A stretch of 64,000 bases of DNA from Cymbomonas tetramitiformis (Eukaryota > Chlorophyta > Pyramimonadophyceae > Pyramimonadales > Pyramimonadaceae). The stretch spans positions 1 to 64,000 of the forward strand of contig LGRX02034486.1 of the NCBI GenBank assembly GCA_001247695.2. Direction: 5' to 3'. Below the pieces are notes generated by a model. That model worked only from the letters and a program-made list of their open reading frames with translations. It did not search any database and was not told where the DNA came from. Positions 1 to 9,706 of this stretch are shown here, piece after piece. Within the stretch, counting starts at the first letter, position 1. Each line of letters opens with the position of its first letter. A program made the translations under genes and the position numbers.

Positions 1-258
1 CGGGGGCGTGATGCTCGCCTTTAAACCCTCCAAAGGTGCGGTCTCGTCGGTGAGGGCCGCAGCGCGCTTGCGCTTCCTCTGCGATGCGCGAGCGTCCGCG
101 CCGTCGTTCTCGCTGTCGTTGACGTCAATCTGTTGGTACATGGGCGTGATATCGGCGGAGTGCTCGGCCATAAACGCCAGCCACTCCGCGGCGTCCGGCT
201 TGGCGTACGCCTCGACCGCTGCGGCTAGCAATGTGTTCTCGATCGCGGTCTCAGTCAT
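1..258 (-). CDS. Hypothetical protein, N-terminal part (runs off the window)
   Basis: An open frame starts at the ATG complementary to 256-258 and stays open for 86 codons to base 1, so the C-terminus lies outside the window. The visible part begins MTETAIENTLLAAAVEAYA, is mostly helical and acidic, and carries a basic RKRKR patch near residue 64 that could act as a nuclear localisation signal. It is divergent from the membrane-protein gene at 382, with about 120 bp between the two starts. That spacer holds a GACGTCACGTGG palindrome-like site (272-283). No family is recognised. Confidence 0.5.
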   Translation of the reverse strand, partial: MTETAIENTLLAAAVEAYAKPDAAEWLAFMAEHSADITPMYQQIDVNDSENDGADARASQRKRKRAAALTDETAPLEGLKASITPP

Positions 259-318
259 CGCGTATTATCGAGACGTCACGTGGCTTTCAGATGAGGAAGC
301 TTCGTGCTTCGGCGGCTG

Positions 319-326
319 TATAAATA
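319..326 (+). promoter_or_regulatory. TATAAATA promoter box
   Basis: Exact TATAAATA, 63 bp upstream of the ATG at 382. The same octamer precedes seven other genes in this window at 33-41 bp. Confidence 0.7.
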
Positions 327-381
327 CGCGCGCGTCCGTAGCAGCGCACCACGTGCTGCTCAGGATCACGAAACCGGCACC

Positions 382-1873
382 ATGAGCTCAACCAAGTCCA
401 AACTACCCGAGCAGAATGGAGGTGACAAGCAAAACGTGTCGCCGGACATGGCATCATTCATCTTTGTGTGCGTGACCATAGGCACCGCCATCGTGATGAC
501 CACCATTACGCTTCTTTACGCGATTTTCTTCGTCGATCAGGTCGATTGCAAGGACAGTCAACACGAAAACATCGACGCCCTGCACGCGCAGGGAGTCGGA
601 TTTGTTACCATCGCCAGCATGACACTTCTTGTGGAGGTGCTTTTTTTGATTACGTCGATCGTCAGCTACGTCAGGCAGCAACATGCAAACGATAAAACTG
701 TAAACGAACATGTAGAAGATTCGGAGAAAAACCGAGTCCTCGTCTTGTTCATGCGTCTCATGTACGGCCTGCTCGTGGTCATGGTGGTTACTTGGCCCAG
801 TATCGGTTTCGGATCGTTGTATATGTACCCGCGCGCCTCGCTGGACCAGTTGGCTCTCGACATTTACGAAACCACGGAGGGTCAGAACGACCATTGGTAC
901 AAATGCTTCGACAAGGTGCATAAACAAGTCAAAACGGGCTACTACATTACTGCCGCCGGAGCTCTCATTTTGTGCTGGTTTGCGGCGATGGCGCATTCCC
1001 GTTTGATTTTCGGCACGTCCATCGAAAAGGTTATGACTTATCTGTCGAACAAGCGGGTAGATCGTGCCATGTTACAGAGTGGCGCGAAAAACGCCAACGC
1101 AAATCAGCGAGAAGTACTGGGCTACCTTATCGTGACAATCATCATGATTTCGGCATACCTCGTCACGATAAGCTTTTCATTAAAATATCAAGTGGAATTT
1201 CAAAGCGAATTTAGTACAGGTTGTAACGGTAACGAGCACGCATTCCAGAGGCAGACCGTGACCGGCGTGCATTTGCTTATCGCCGCGATTACGAGCATGG
1301 TACTGAATGTCTTTGTATCGGGTTTTGATGCTTATTACGAAGTAAACACTAAGGCAAACTGTGATTCATGGGATGACGATGAAAACGACAATCTCAAATC
1401 CAGAGGCAATTGTCGCTTGATAGCGGTGTTGCGAGTGATTGAGTACATTCTGATTACTATCTGTATAATCACCACCGTCATCGCCTGCATAGGTGTCTGG
1501 ACGTTCCCCTTCGACACCTTACGAGCGATTATGGAAGACTACACATTATCTTTCGTATCCTACACGACGGAAGATATGCAAAAACAAAAACATGATGAAA
1601 ACGAAACCTTCAACAATTGGCTTCAGTGTCTTGACAAGCTCGACGTATTTGGAAACAAAAAAAAAATGGTTTATCATGTTCTCCAGCGTGATCGTCACGC
1701 AGGTGGGCATCATATATATCGCGTCCATGCCACCGGTAGCGAAAATGTATGTGCAAGAGCACAGCCAAGACAACGGGAGCGTTGGAAACGGTAGTGACCA
1801 GAGCATTGAAATGGGCACAATTACACAGTCAAAGTCTCCCATGATGCGTTCGTGTGCGGCACGACGTAGGTAA
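382..1873 (+). CDS. Polytopic membrane protein, frameshifted at an A10 run
   Basis: I chose the ATG at 382, the first one after the TATA box. The protein has about eight hydrophobic segments: roughly residues 25-55, 72-98, 123-150, 178-205, 240-268, 290-318, 352-385, and one after position 1667. The first frame ends uselessly at 1794. The frame one base later carries the eighth membrane segment (FIMFSSVIVTQVGIIYIASM) and a polar tail, and stops at 1871-1873. The switch falls on ten consecutive A at 1657-1666. It is therefore either a homopolymer indel in the assembly or a true mutation. Cysteines in the loops suggest disulphides. No family is recognised; a viral envelope or host-membrane protein is the likely class. 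Confidence 0.6.
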
Positions 1874-1880
1874 GCGCGGC

Positions 1881-2141
1881 TTACGCAGCACCCCATACTA
1901 TCATTCCGAGCTGTAAACAACGATACGTGGCCACCACTTGGCAGTACGCCCGCAGCAGATTGCAGAGCCCGCGATGCGGCTCCGCGACGCGGTGCGCCAG
2001 GAAGATTGGCAACCACACGCGCAGAAGCTCGACCCGCACGTCGTACCCCTTGGAGGTGCGCGCAGTATGCGTAGCGTAGTCGGCCAGGCAGTAACCCAAG
2101 TGCACGCAAACACGCAACATACGATCGCGACACAACCCCAT
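1881..2141 (-). CDS. Small hypothetical protein (86 aa)
   Basis: A short frame from the ATG at 2141 to a TAA at 1881-1883, convergent with the membrane-protein gene that ends at 1873. It begins MGLCRDRMLRVCVHLGY and is rich in Cys, Leu and Tyr, with no clear domain. A GTATATATA box at 2207-2217 lies about 66 bp upstream in the right orientation, which is the main support that it is expressed. An upstream TTG extension is possible but less likely in a eukaryotic setting. Confidence 0.4.
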   Translation of the reverse strand: MGLCRDRMLRVCVHLGYCLADYATHTARTSKGYDVRVELLRVWLPIFLAHRVAEPHRGLCNLLRAYCQVVATYRCLQLGMIVWGAA

Positions 2142-2256
2142 CGTGGTTATTCTGTTCACGCGAGCGTCCTGCAACTAAAGCATGGCCGCATTAAATTTGT
2201 AAAACAGTATATATATCTCGTGTAGTCATTTTTTGAGAGCCAGGCACGTGTTGTCG

Positions 2257-3408
2257 TTAGGACGTATCGACCGAGGCCAATCGCCGTTGAAACATGCGAG
2301 AAACGCTGAGCTGACCGTAATCGCGCGCGTCATCGTTATAGATGTACCGAAACAAATATTCGGCCACGTCCACGCAGACGGCATCCCCGAGCATGCCGAC
2401 CCGCTCTCGCCGGTTTAAACGCTCATCCATCGCCTCCTCATCATTCCTGGCGGTCTGCGAGATTGCAAAACCCTGCAGCCGGTGACACTCCGCCACGGAC
2501 ATTCTCCGCCAGGGCAGGCGGCAGCCCGTTTCCTTGCAATATCCCATATCTTTTTCGGCCAAGCGCTCGTCGTAAATCAGCATGTTGGTGGTCCTGTTCA
2601 TGGAGGAACGCATGAGAGTGGTGCTACGATGCTTGAATGAGTACGAAAGTCCGGTGAAGAGGTTAGTTATTCTGCACTCGTGCGGCATAATGCCCCCTTT
2701 GGAGCGCCGCGAGCGTTTGTATTTTCGAAGGTGCAAACGCGTGTACAGCTTGGACAGCTCGCGCTCGTTTAGTATTTCCTTAGGACTAAGCTCTTCGTCC
2801 AGCATGCTCTCGAACGCTGGTCCGACGCGCATAACCGGGGGTATGCGGGCGCTCGCGTTCGTCCAAAATAAACGGGGACGCGACTGCGATGTGAAGTGGC
2901 AAGCGTCCACCTGCACGCATCCGCAGCGCAGAGTTCGCCCGATTTTCAAGATGTCGCGGTCGGAGATGGTGTTAATGTTCTCCAGCACGAACACTTTGGG
3001 TTTAAGCTCTTTCACTAATCTGAAGAACTCGTGCATCAGACCGCTTTTCGGACCATCGATCCCCTGCCGCTCACCGTTTCGTGCCGTCGAGAAATCTTGA
3101 CACGGACTGCCGCCGAATAAAAGATCCACGGCGGGTGACTCCACGTCGGCGTGCGTATCGCAGGGCGCGTCCTTCTGCCGGCATGCTTCGCAGTGGTTTT
3201 GCAGAACGCTCCAACGCGTAATTCCGCGCACATCCCCATAGGAGCGCGCTTTGGGCCATTGCCTCTGATACACCAACGAGGCGCAGGGCGCGATTTCGCT
3301 GAAACCGACGCAGACCGCGTCGGGTTTGACGCGCAACAGACCGTGCTCAAATCCACCGATGCCGGAGAATAGGGACAGGTATTTCACCGACGGGGATGGG
3401 CAAGTCAT
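2257..3408 (-). CDS. DNA (cytosine-5) methyltransferase, Dnmt3-like
   Basis: A 383-residue enzyme expected to transfer a methyl group from S-adenosylmethionine to cytosine C5 in DNA. Motif I is LFSGIGGFEHGL (13-24) and motif IV is GGSPCQDFS with catalytic Cys103. Motif VI is VLENI (Glu143), motif VIII is QSRPR (175-179), motif IX is RRMSVAECHRLQGF, and motif X is LGDAVCVDVAEYLF near the C-terminus. All catalytic motifs are present in the usual order and no regulatory domain is added. The spacing and the DLLFGGSPCQDFS and ENINTI stretches resemble the Dnmt3 branch more than bacterial restriction-linked enzymes; that is family knowledge, not a search. Viral C5 enzymes can mark or silence the viral genome. 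No cognate restriction enzyme is adjacent. Confidence 0.93.
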   Translation of the reverse strand: MTCPSPSVKYLSLFSGIGGFEHGLLRVKPDAVCVGFSEIAPCASLVYQRQWPKARSYGDVRGITRWSVLQNHCEACRQKDAPCDTHADVESPAVDLLFGGSPCQDFSTARNGERQGIDGPKSGLMHEFFRLVKELKPKVFVLENINTISDRDILKIGRTLRCGCVQVDACHFTSQSRPRLFWTNASARIPPVMRVGPAFESMLDEELSPKEILNERELSKLYTRLHLRKYKRSRRSKGGIMPHECRITNLFTGLSYSFKHRSTTLMRSSMNRTTNMLIYDERLAEKDMGYCKETGCRLPWRRMSVAECHRLQGFAISQTARNDEEAMDERLNRRERVGMLGDAVCVDVAEYLFRYIYNDDARDYGQLSVSRMFQRRLASVDTS

Positions 3409-3742
3409 GGATGAACTGATGGGGAGTGTACCCTTTATTTGAGAGACCGATTCGCCCAGAGCGCTAACGCACTATCCTTGAGCGACAGAAAATCTATGTG
3501 ATCCTCGGGCAGTGTAGGTATGTATATATATTTTGCTGCGATTTACTTATTCCTTTCTTTTGCATGAATTTTAACCTTGGCCTCGACATAAAAACCGCGC
3601 AAATTCACGTATTCGAAACAAATGTTTTTTTTAAACGTTTACCGCGCAAAAATTTTACCGCCGTTTTCGAATAGAGCACACAAAACTCTGCGCGCTGTGT
3701 CAATGTTTGTTCAACTGCACGACTTTCATACCGGCGTATCCG
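3409..3742. other. Intergenic, 334 bp
   Basis: AT-rich spacer between divergent genes. A GTATGTATATATATT run at 3518-3532 is the only promoter-like signal. No supported ORF or RNA is seen. Confidence 0.5.
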
Positions 3743-4957
3743 ATGAAACGGAACAACGCGGGCGGTGAGGCACTGCGCGTCGTGTTGGAGCATTGTCACC
3801 AGCGCGTGCTCCTTTCCAGACCGCGCGGTCCCGCTTGTGAGCCCGGGCACGGGTGCGGCCACGAACGAGGCGATGGACACGAGGAAGTGTACCTGCGCGT
3901 CGCGCAGCTGCTTTCGCAGGCCCTGCAGATGGAGCTAGCGCCACCGTCCACCCATCGCGCTTACGATTTTGAGACTTTGACTTACGCTACCACGCGCACG
4001 CACGGACGATTTGTGCCGTGGATTCCCGCGCCGTCCGACATGCGCGTGACCGACGAAGAGGATCTGGCTCAGGTCGCGTGGTATACCGACCGCGCCGGCT
4101 TCTGCAGCGCTGTGGGACAGCTACTGGCGCGTGCAACGATTGCGGCCAACCTGCACTCGCTGCATCTCAAGAACGTGCCGCTGCATAATCGATCCGTCAA
4201 ATATCTTGCGCGTCAACTGCACGCGTGTCCGAACCTCACCACCTTCGTCGTGGACGAAGCCAAGATATACGGTCTTTTCGACAACGCGACAAAGCACGCG
4301 CCGGCTCGGTCGCGCGTACGCGCGATTCCTGCGATGCGCACTTTTGTGGCGTCCTACTCCAAGCACGTCGCCTGGGTGGAGCATTGCATCCTCACGCACG
4401 CGACGTTTATGACCACTCTGTACTTGCGCAAAACAGACTTGATGGGCGCTTGGGCGCACGGCGCGGAGCTACCCAACAGTCTGCGGGTCGTGTACCTGCA
4501 CGACGTGCGCGCGGACGCGCACTTTTGGGCTGCGCTCGCTCGAACGACCGCGTTGGGGGATTGTCGTATGTACCGGTGCTTAGATTACTTGAGCTACCAT
4601 GAGCTTTTCGACGTGGTGCTGCCTGCCTGGCAGTCATCGCCACGGGCCAATCTGCGGTGCGTGATGGTGGAAATGACGGTATCGTATCTGCGCAACGCCA
4701 ATCTGCGATACCGCATCGGCCAGCAAGATCGATATTTGGATTCGTACACTTGCAGTATGTTCGTCTCGGCGTTCGGACAAACGCGAGCAAGAGATTGTAT
4801 ACTGTTCAATTTACAGCTGTTCGTCGACGGTCGACCGCGCGGTGAGATTGCGAATATAAACAGCGACTACAAATTAGGCCATGATATAGCTACGTCGCAC
4901 GCCACCGATGACGTGTTGCACAGACTGCGCCAAGCGAACGAGGCGATGGACGCGTAA
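3743..4957 (+). CDS. Leucine-rich-repeat-like protein (404 aa)
   Basis: The frame is also open upstream to 3707, but only from a TTG, so the ATG at 3743 (MKRNNAGGEALR) is preferred. From about residue 135 the protein shows irregular leucine-rich stretches such as LHSLHLKNVPLHNRSVKYLA, CPNLTTFVV and LRVVYLHDV, spaced 25-30 residues apart. This resembles the degenerate ribonuclease-inhibitor-like LRRs common in large DNA viruses. Such proteins usually bind other proteins, sometimes as ubiquitin-ligase adaptors. No F-box, signal peptide or membrane segment is clear. Confidence is high that it is a gene and moderate for the repeat class. Confidence 0.65.
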   Translation: MKRNNAGGEALRVVLEHCHQRVLLSRPRGPACEPGHGCGHERGDGHEEVYLRVAQLLSQALQMELAPPSTHRAYDFETLTYATTRTHGRFVPWIPAPSDMRVTDEEDLAQVAWYTDRAGFCSAVGQLLARATIAANLHSLHLKNVPLHNRSVKYLARQLHACPNLTTFVVDEAKIYGLFDNATKHAPARSRVRAIPAMRTFVASYSKHVAWVEHCILTHATFMTTLYLRKTDLMGAWAHGAELPNSLRVVYLHDVRADAHFWAALARTTALGDCRMYRCLDYLSYHELFDVVLPAWQSSPRANLRCVMVEMTVSYLRNANLRYRIGQQDRYLDSYTCSMFVSAFGQTRARDCILFNLQLFVDGRPRGEIANINSDYKLGHDIATSHATDDVLHRLRQANEAMDA

Positions 4958-4987
4958 AGCGGTGCGTAAATAAATTTGTGTATCGAG

Positions 4988-4995
4988 TATAAATA
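4988..4995 (+). promoter_or_regulatory. TATAAATA promoter box
   Basis: Exact octamer, 35 bp upstream of the ATG at 5023. Confidence 0.75.
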
Positions 4996-5022
4996 TATGT
5001 ATCGGTGCGATGTGATGCAGCA

Positions 5023-5349
5023 ATGGTGAAAGATTCATGCTACTACAAAGTGAAAAAGCAGTACGCGGTGTTTCCGAGCGCGAGAGCTTCGCAGGCTATA
5101 GCGAAATGCCGCAAAGAGAAGGGCGCGGTGCGCAAAACCCAGGCTGGTAACGATCTAAAACGGTGGGCCTCCGAGAAGTGGGTCAACACTGACACGGGCA
5201 AACCGTGCGGCAGTTCCGAAAGGGGCAAGCCCTACTGTCGCCCCACCAAAAAGGTTTCCGCATCCACGGCGACGCTGCGGCACGATTCCGCGGCGCAGCG
5301 AACAAACCAGCGCCGAAAGCAAGATGGAAAAAAAGCAAATAGTCTGTAA
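5023..5349 (+). CDS. Small basic protein, DUF5872-like (108 aa)
   Basis: Starts MVKDSCYYKVKKQYAVFPSA. The string Y-x-K-V-K-x-x-Y-x-V-F-P-S-A-x-A-S, then KCRK, then LKRWxxEKWV with PCG and PYCRP, matches my memory of the DUF5872 domain seen in nucleocytoviruses and some phages. There it is a short Lys/Arg-rich protein, thought to be virion- or nucleic-acid-associated. The tail after residue 80 is basic and low-complexity (RTNQRRKQDGKK). The gene has its own TATA box and converges on the gene ending at 5378. The first ATG after the TATA box is used. The function is not established for the family. Confidence 0.75.
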   Translation: MVKDSCYYKVKKQYAVFPSARASQAIAKCRKEKGAVRKTQAGNDLKRWASEKWVNTDTGKPCGSSERGKPYCRPTKKVSASTATLRHDSAAQRTNQRRKQDGKKANSL

Positions 5350-5377
5350 TAAATTTACCATGTACAATTAATTGAAC

Positions 5378-6244
5378 CTAAGCAATTGGCAAATTCTCTT
5401 CCTTCCCGCGCAGCTTATCCAAAAAATGACGCATCTCTTCTGCAGATTTTATGCGGCTCGCATTCACATTCAGATTAGTACGTCTACGAGCCGTATACAG
5501 TTTCATGTAGGGGGCGCATTTGTCGTATTTCAGTTTGCACCCGGTAAACGAAAGCAGACTGCGGAACATGGTGTGCAGCATCTTGCGTTCGGTGTCACTT
5601 ATCGAAGACGCGTTGAGCAGCATCAATGCGCTGCGGTGACCGTCTCCGCAGATTAGTTGCTGATTTTCGACTTCCACGAAAACGTTATTACCTAGCAGAT
5701 CCTTTGTCGGAGCATTGTCGTCGTCGCACAACGGAGAGTACTTCTCGTAGAGCCATGCGGCCCTCTCGTACGGCCGGTTATTATTGATTTGAAACACTCG
5801 TAAAAACTCTGCCCGTACACACACCAGTCGCAGCGCGTCGCACTGCTCTTTGGCGTCGTCGGGCAATGCGTGCACAGTCAGCACGTACTCCGCTGGGTCC
5901 GATCCCGACAACACTCGTCGTTCGCAAACCGCTGGTAAGGTCACCATCCGGTTTAGCGCGGAACGGTTAAAGTACCGAGATACGTACTCGTTCGCGGATA
6001 CGCACTCGTCAAAGTTGAAGGTCCACGAGGGCTTATCCTGAATTAAGGCGCATTCGGCGACGTTCGGTCCGTACACGTCCGTGATCGCGGCGCGCATGCG
6101 CTGGACACGGATATTCGCGTTACCCGCGGGTGGTATGTACAGACTGACGAAAACACGTTTTCCCGTAAAAGCGTCTACGGCCGAGGTTCGCGCGAAGTAG
6201 CTGCGGCATTCCAACTCGTCGGTTTCAATTTCGTAAGGTGCCAT
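5378..6244 (-). CDS. Hypothetical protein (288 aa)
   Basis: ATG at 6244 (MAPYEIETDELECR). An in-frame ATG at 6325 lies inside the promoter of the neighbouring plus-strand gene and is less likely. The protein is soluble-looking, has scattered Cys and ends in a basic region (ARRRTNLNVNASRIK) before an acidic helix. It has no signal peptide or membrane segment. Its size would fit a small structural protein such as a triplex subunit, but I see no motif that supports this. The start is only about 70 bp from the TATA box of the divergent secreted-protein gene. Confidence 0.6.
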   Translation of the reverse strand: MAPYEIETDELECRSYFARTSAVDAFTGKRVFVSLYIPPAGNANIRVQRMRAAITDVYGPNVAECALIQDKPSWTFNFDECVSANEYVSRYFNRSALNRMVTLPAVCERRVLSGSDPAEYVLTVHALPDDAKEQCDALRLVCVRAEFLRVFQINNNRPYERAAWLYEKYSPLCDDDNAPTKDLLGNNVFVEVENQQLICGDGHRSALMLLNASSISDTERKMLHTMFRSLLSFTGCKLKYDKCAPYMKLYTARRRTNLNVNASRIKSAEEMRHFLDKLRGKEENLPIA

Positions 6245-6312
6245 AGTTTTTGCTCGAGCTACCGTGTCGATGGTCAAAACAGAATAATGAGCGCTTTTTT
6301 TTTTTGTTGCGG

Positions 6313-6320
6313 TATAAATA
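6313..6320 (+). promoter_or_regulatory. TATAAATA promoter box
   Basis: Exact octamer 40 bp upstream of the ATG at 6353; another ATG at 6320 overlaps its last base. Confidence 0.7.
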
Positions 6321-6352
6321 TGCATCCCTCAGCCACGTTGAAATATCGCAAC

Positions 6353-6742
6353 ATGTACAGATTGCTGCTCATCTGCATCCTGCCGTTGACGAAGCTTGTT
6401 ACACACGCGTACGGTCGCGATCTTGTGCACAGTCAGTCTTTGGAGCAGCCTCTACACTCCATGAAGCGACTGCGGGAGACATCCGAAGAGCTCAACAAGC
6501 TGATCGCGCGCGCTGTGTTGGCGAAGAATCACGTAGACGAACATTATCGACTGATAAGGGAAATGGACGATATGGAACCGCACGCGGTTTTCGTCGGCGT
6601 AGAAAACCAACCCGACGATACGGCATCGCCGGGATCGTCTGCGCCCGTACCCGAAGAGCATGACGCGACCGCTCCCTTGCAAGCACCTCGTATGGACGAC
6701 GTCGAAGGGTTCACTTTTGACACTGCGGGTGACCCGCATTGA
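6353..6742 (+). CDS. Small secreted or membrane-anchored protein (129 aa)
   Basis: Begins MYRLLLICILPLTKLVTHA, a convincing signal peptide with likely cleavage near residue 20. A helical, charged segment follows (SMKRLRETSEELNKLIARA, about 35-70), then an acidic, Pro/Ser-rich tail. There is no second membrane segment. An ATG at 6320 would add 11 residues and would place the hydrophobic stretch internally, so 6353 is preferred. Secretion or virion-surface exposure is inferred only from the signal peptide. Confidence 0.6.
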   Translation: MYRLLLICILPLTKLVTHAYGRDLVHSQSLEQPLHSMKRLRETSEELNKLIARAVLAKNHVDEHYRLIREMDDMEPHAVFVGVENQPDDTASPGSSAPVPEEHDATAPLQAPRMDDVEGFTFDTAGDPH

Positions 6743-6909
6743 CCGACCGCTAATGTTTGATCACGAAACAAACAAAACAATTGACACCTGACTTGGTGCC
6801 GATGCGTCATGGCGCAAATGGCGAAACAGGTGTGATGGTGGTACATGTTTTTTACCTATCGCTGTAATATTTTGGACAACTTTCTAGAACACAGTTGTAT
6901 ACGTAAATC

Positions 6910-7761
6910 CTATCTGCGTTCCGCACGTTCGTACGCGTACGAGTGCGTGTAAGGCTTTCTATCGTGCGTCGGTTGCAGCTCGCGTCGTCCTTCGTAGTCG
7001 TACAATTGTTGGTTTTCCGGTGCGGAGAATCTGGAGTACACGTCCAGCGCCTGCCGCAAACCTTGCATCAGGCGCCAGATCGACTCGCGCGCGGCGTCGA
7101 CGTCGTTCAAGCCTCGCGTGGCGATGAGCATCATGTTCTCCACTGTCTCCTTGTGGCCCATCGTGCGCAGCAACTCGTTAACGGCCTCCATGTCCGTGGC
7201 GCCTACGGCCTCGGTGGCGACGCGGAGTAGTTGCACCACGTCCGGTCCGCTCAGCTGCCGCATGGATTCTTCGGTCGCATCCATCAGACGGGCCAACCTC
7301 GCGTACCGCTCTTGCACCGCCGCGATCTCGGCTTGCTCGCCCTGCGCGGCGGTGAGATCCGCCGTGTCGTTGGTAAACACCGCGGCGCTGGTGCGCGCGG
7401 TGCGCAGCAGCATTCGCACGTTCTCCGCCGCGCTGCCCAAATTGTCGCTGGAGAATGGCGCCTCCTCCTTATCGTTGCTGGTGAGGTTGTGCGCGTAGAG
7501 CTCAATCGTCGTTTTGTAATGTAGCGTGATGGCGCCCGCGCCCACTACAAAGGCGATGTTGCATGCCGCCGAAACGGCAAGCAACGCCACAACCGCGCAA
7601 AGTTTACAGTGCAAGCCTGACAGATTTTCGTTTGCACCCTCGTCGAGCGGTTGCAGCGGTTTTGAGTACTCGCGCGTAATTTCCGGTTTGATCGTTAGAC
7701 CGTGCGACGTATCCGCCGGCTGACGTTGCTGAGGTCGGTTCAGGGCCGTGAGAGGATACAT
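6910..7761 (-). CDS. Single-pass type II membrane protein (283 aa)
   Basis: A polar N-terminal tail of about 50 residues precedes one hydrophobic segment (VVALLAVSAACNIAFVVGAG, about 57-80). A long ectodomain-like helical region follows, with N-glycosylation sequons (HNLTS, TNDTA) and heptad-like spacing (about 120-250) consistent with a coiled coil. The tail is Tyr/Arg-rich. The ATG at 7761 lies 30 bp after a GTATATATAC box. The topology suggests an envelope or host-membrane protein. No family is recognised. Confidence 0.7.
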   Translation of the reverse strand: MYPLTALNRPQQRQPADTSHGLTIKPEITREYSKPLQPLDEGANENLSGLHCKLCAVVALLAVSAACNIAFVVGAGAITLHYKTTIELYAHNLTSNDKEEAPFSSDNLGSAAENVRMLLRTARTSAAVFTNDTADLTAAQGEQAEIAAVQERYARLARLMDATEESMRQLSGPDVVQLLRVATEAVGATDMEAVNELLRTMGHKETVENMMLIATRGLNDVDAARESIWRLMQGLRQALDVYSRFSAPENQQLYDYEGRRELQPTHDRKPYTHSYAYERAERR

Positions 7762-7790
7762 ACCGTGGTAATTACTCTAAATGGAGCCGC

Positions 7791-7800
7791 GTATATATAC
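7791..7800 (-). promoter_or_regulatory. Palindromic TATA box GTATATATAC
   Basis: 30 bp upstream of the minus-strand ATG at 7761. The same decamer lies 30 bp upstream of the gene starting at 19797. Confidence 0.6.
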
Positions 7801-7988
7801 GAGCGCACCTTGTGACCGCAGCATGCATGAATAAACGGTGCGCACCATGCAACCGTATCACGATAAACGCAGCATGCGCGCTTTATATGTGTTTGCGTGT
7901 ATAGTACTCGTGCAAGCGGTGTACATCTTTCTGCGTCCAATGTATACCTAGTCGAGCCCGTGAAAAAACCATCAGCTTGGGACGAGGC

Positions 7989-7997
7989 TATAAAAAA
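7989..7997 (+). promoter_or_regulatory. TATAAAAAA promoter box
   Basis: 58 bp upstream of the helicase ATG at 8047. Confidence 0.55.
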
Positions 7998-8046
7998 CCG
8001 CCGTGGATGGATCCGAAGATTGGCGCTAGCGGGCGCATCGGCGAGC

Positions 8047-9645
8047 ATGCATTACAGCGCGCGATTCCACCGTTCCAACACGGATCAGCGCGAGGTTGCG
8101 CAGGACGTGCTGCTTCGCGGGCGGAATGTGCTTATGCTCGGCGGTGCCGGAACGGGGAAAAGCGACACCATCCAACTGGTGCGCGATCTCTGGACCACCC
8201 GCGAAAGCAGCAACCGCGTGCGCGCCTTGGGTCCCGTGGTGGTCGCCTCGCCCATAGGCTGCGCCGCCGCCCGACACGAAGATGGGTGCACGTTGGACGC
8301 CCTGTTCGCGGTGGGCGCTCTGCAAAATCATGACGCCTGCGTATCACGCTACGCGGCGCGCTTGCGACAGGTGGACTCGCGCGGTAAAAAACGCGCTCGC
8401 AGGTGAGTTTTTATCGTAATTTGAAAATTTCTCGAGCCGTCGCAATCGACAAGTCGTAACCACGGGAGCGTGGGCAACAGCTGCAGTGCAGAGGAAGAAT
8501 GCCCGGTCGCCCGCGTTCGTCAGATGGGATTACTGGTGGTGGAGGAGGTGACCGGTCTTTGCTGCAAGAAGCTGCGTCTGATCGATGCGCTCTTGCGTAT
8601 GGCTCGGGGGTGTCAGCGGCCCTTCGGAGGGGTGACCCTGCTTTTCGTGGGTGATTTTTTACAACTGAACGCGCCGGGCGTGGACGTGGGCAATCGCTTG
8701 TACTCATCGCCCTTGCTGCGTGTCGCGGGCTTTGTGGTGCATGTTCTGCGTGCAAATGTCAGGCAGGCAGGCGATCTGGAGTACGCCAACCTACTGGAAC
8801 GTGTGCGGGAGGGTCGCTGCACGGAAGCCGATCGTACCACGCTGCTATCCAGGACGATGAGCCACTCCAATGACATTCCGGACGAAGTGTGGTACCTGTG
8901 CAGCACCAACGAGATGGCGGACCAACGAAACTCCGATTGCTACGAGCGAAAGGTCGCAAACCACGCGGACGGCATCACGTACACACCAACCTTCAGATGG
9001 CGCGACAGTTCCGACGTAGAGGGAGATTATGTCGACGCGCCCGCCAAGCTTGGGCCCATTGCGCTTTCCGATATACCAGAGACGATCGCCACTGCGTACC
9101 GGGAGCTATACCAACGACACGGGCATGCGATGAACACGGTGCGCCTATGTCCTGATGCGCGAGTCATGCTGTGCCAGAATCGCAATCGGGAGATGGGCGA
9201 CAATCGTATGATGAATGGCAGGCGAGGCGTGATCAAAAGAGTGACCGCGGAGGAGGCGCGCATCGTTTTTGACGATGCGGACGGAAAGACCACAAAGATG
9301 CCTATACGGGTCGCGCGATCGGAAAAAGCCGCTGCCGACTGTGAATTACGCTACATGCCGTTGCGTCTGTCGTGGGCGTGCACCATACATAAAGCGCAAG
9401 GAGGCGAGGCCGACCGAGTGATTGTGGACTGCGATCGTTTATTCGACGCGCGCCTGTTTTACGTTGCCCTCACGCGTTGTCGAAGTCTTGAGGGGTTATC
9501 GCTACGTCGCTTTACGCACATACCGGACATGAGTCAACTTCCCGAAGCAAAGCTATACGCCAACCTCAACAAAAAAACAAAAACTATGGGACGTGCTTTC
9601 GATTGCGTCACCGATGGTGACCTTCAAGATTTAATTACATACTAA
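8047..9645 (+). CDS. Pif1-family SF1B DNA helicase, two exons
   Basis: Exons 8047-8402 and 8481-9645 give about 506 residues. Walker A GGAGTGKS is at 32-39, encoded by exon 1. Walker B LLVVEEV, motif III LLFVGDFLQLNAPG, and the late motifs TIHKAQGGEADRVIVD and FYVALTRCRSLEGL are encoded by exon 2. This motif set defines Pif1/RecD-type 5'-3' helicases, which act in replication and recombination. The exon ends agree in phase (phase 2). Without splicing the frame stops four bases past the junction and the ATPase would lose everything after motif I. The ATG at 8047 follows a TATA box. Herpesvirus UL5 belongs to the same superfamily, but the motifs here are closer to Pif1. Confidence 0.92.
8403..8480 (+). 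other. 78-nt spliceosomal intron in the helicase
   Basis: Starts GTGAGT and ends CAACAG, with GTCGTAAC (about 8453-8460) as a possible branch site. An acceptor six bases further (8486) keeps the same frame. Confidence 0.75.
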
Positions 9646-9706
9646 ATACACTAAGAAAGAGTACTCAGTACTTCTTGGGTTAAAAAGAAGTTGCCTAGTA
9701 TCATAA

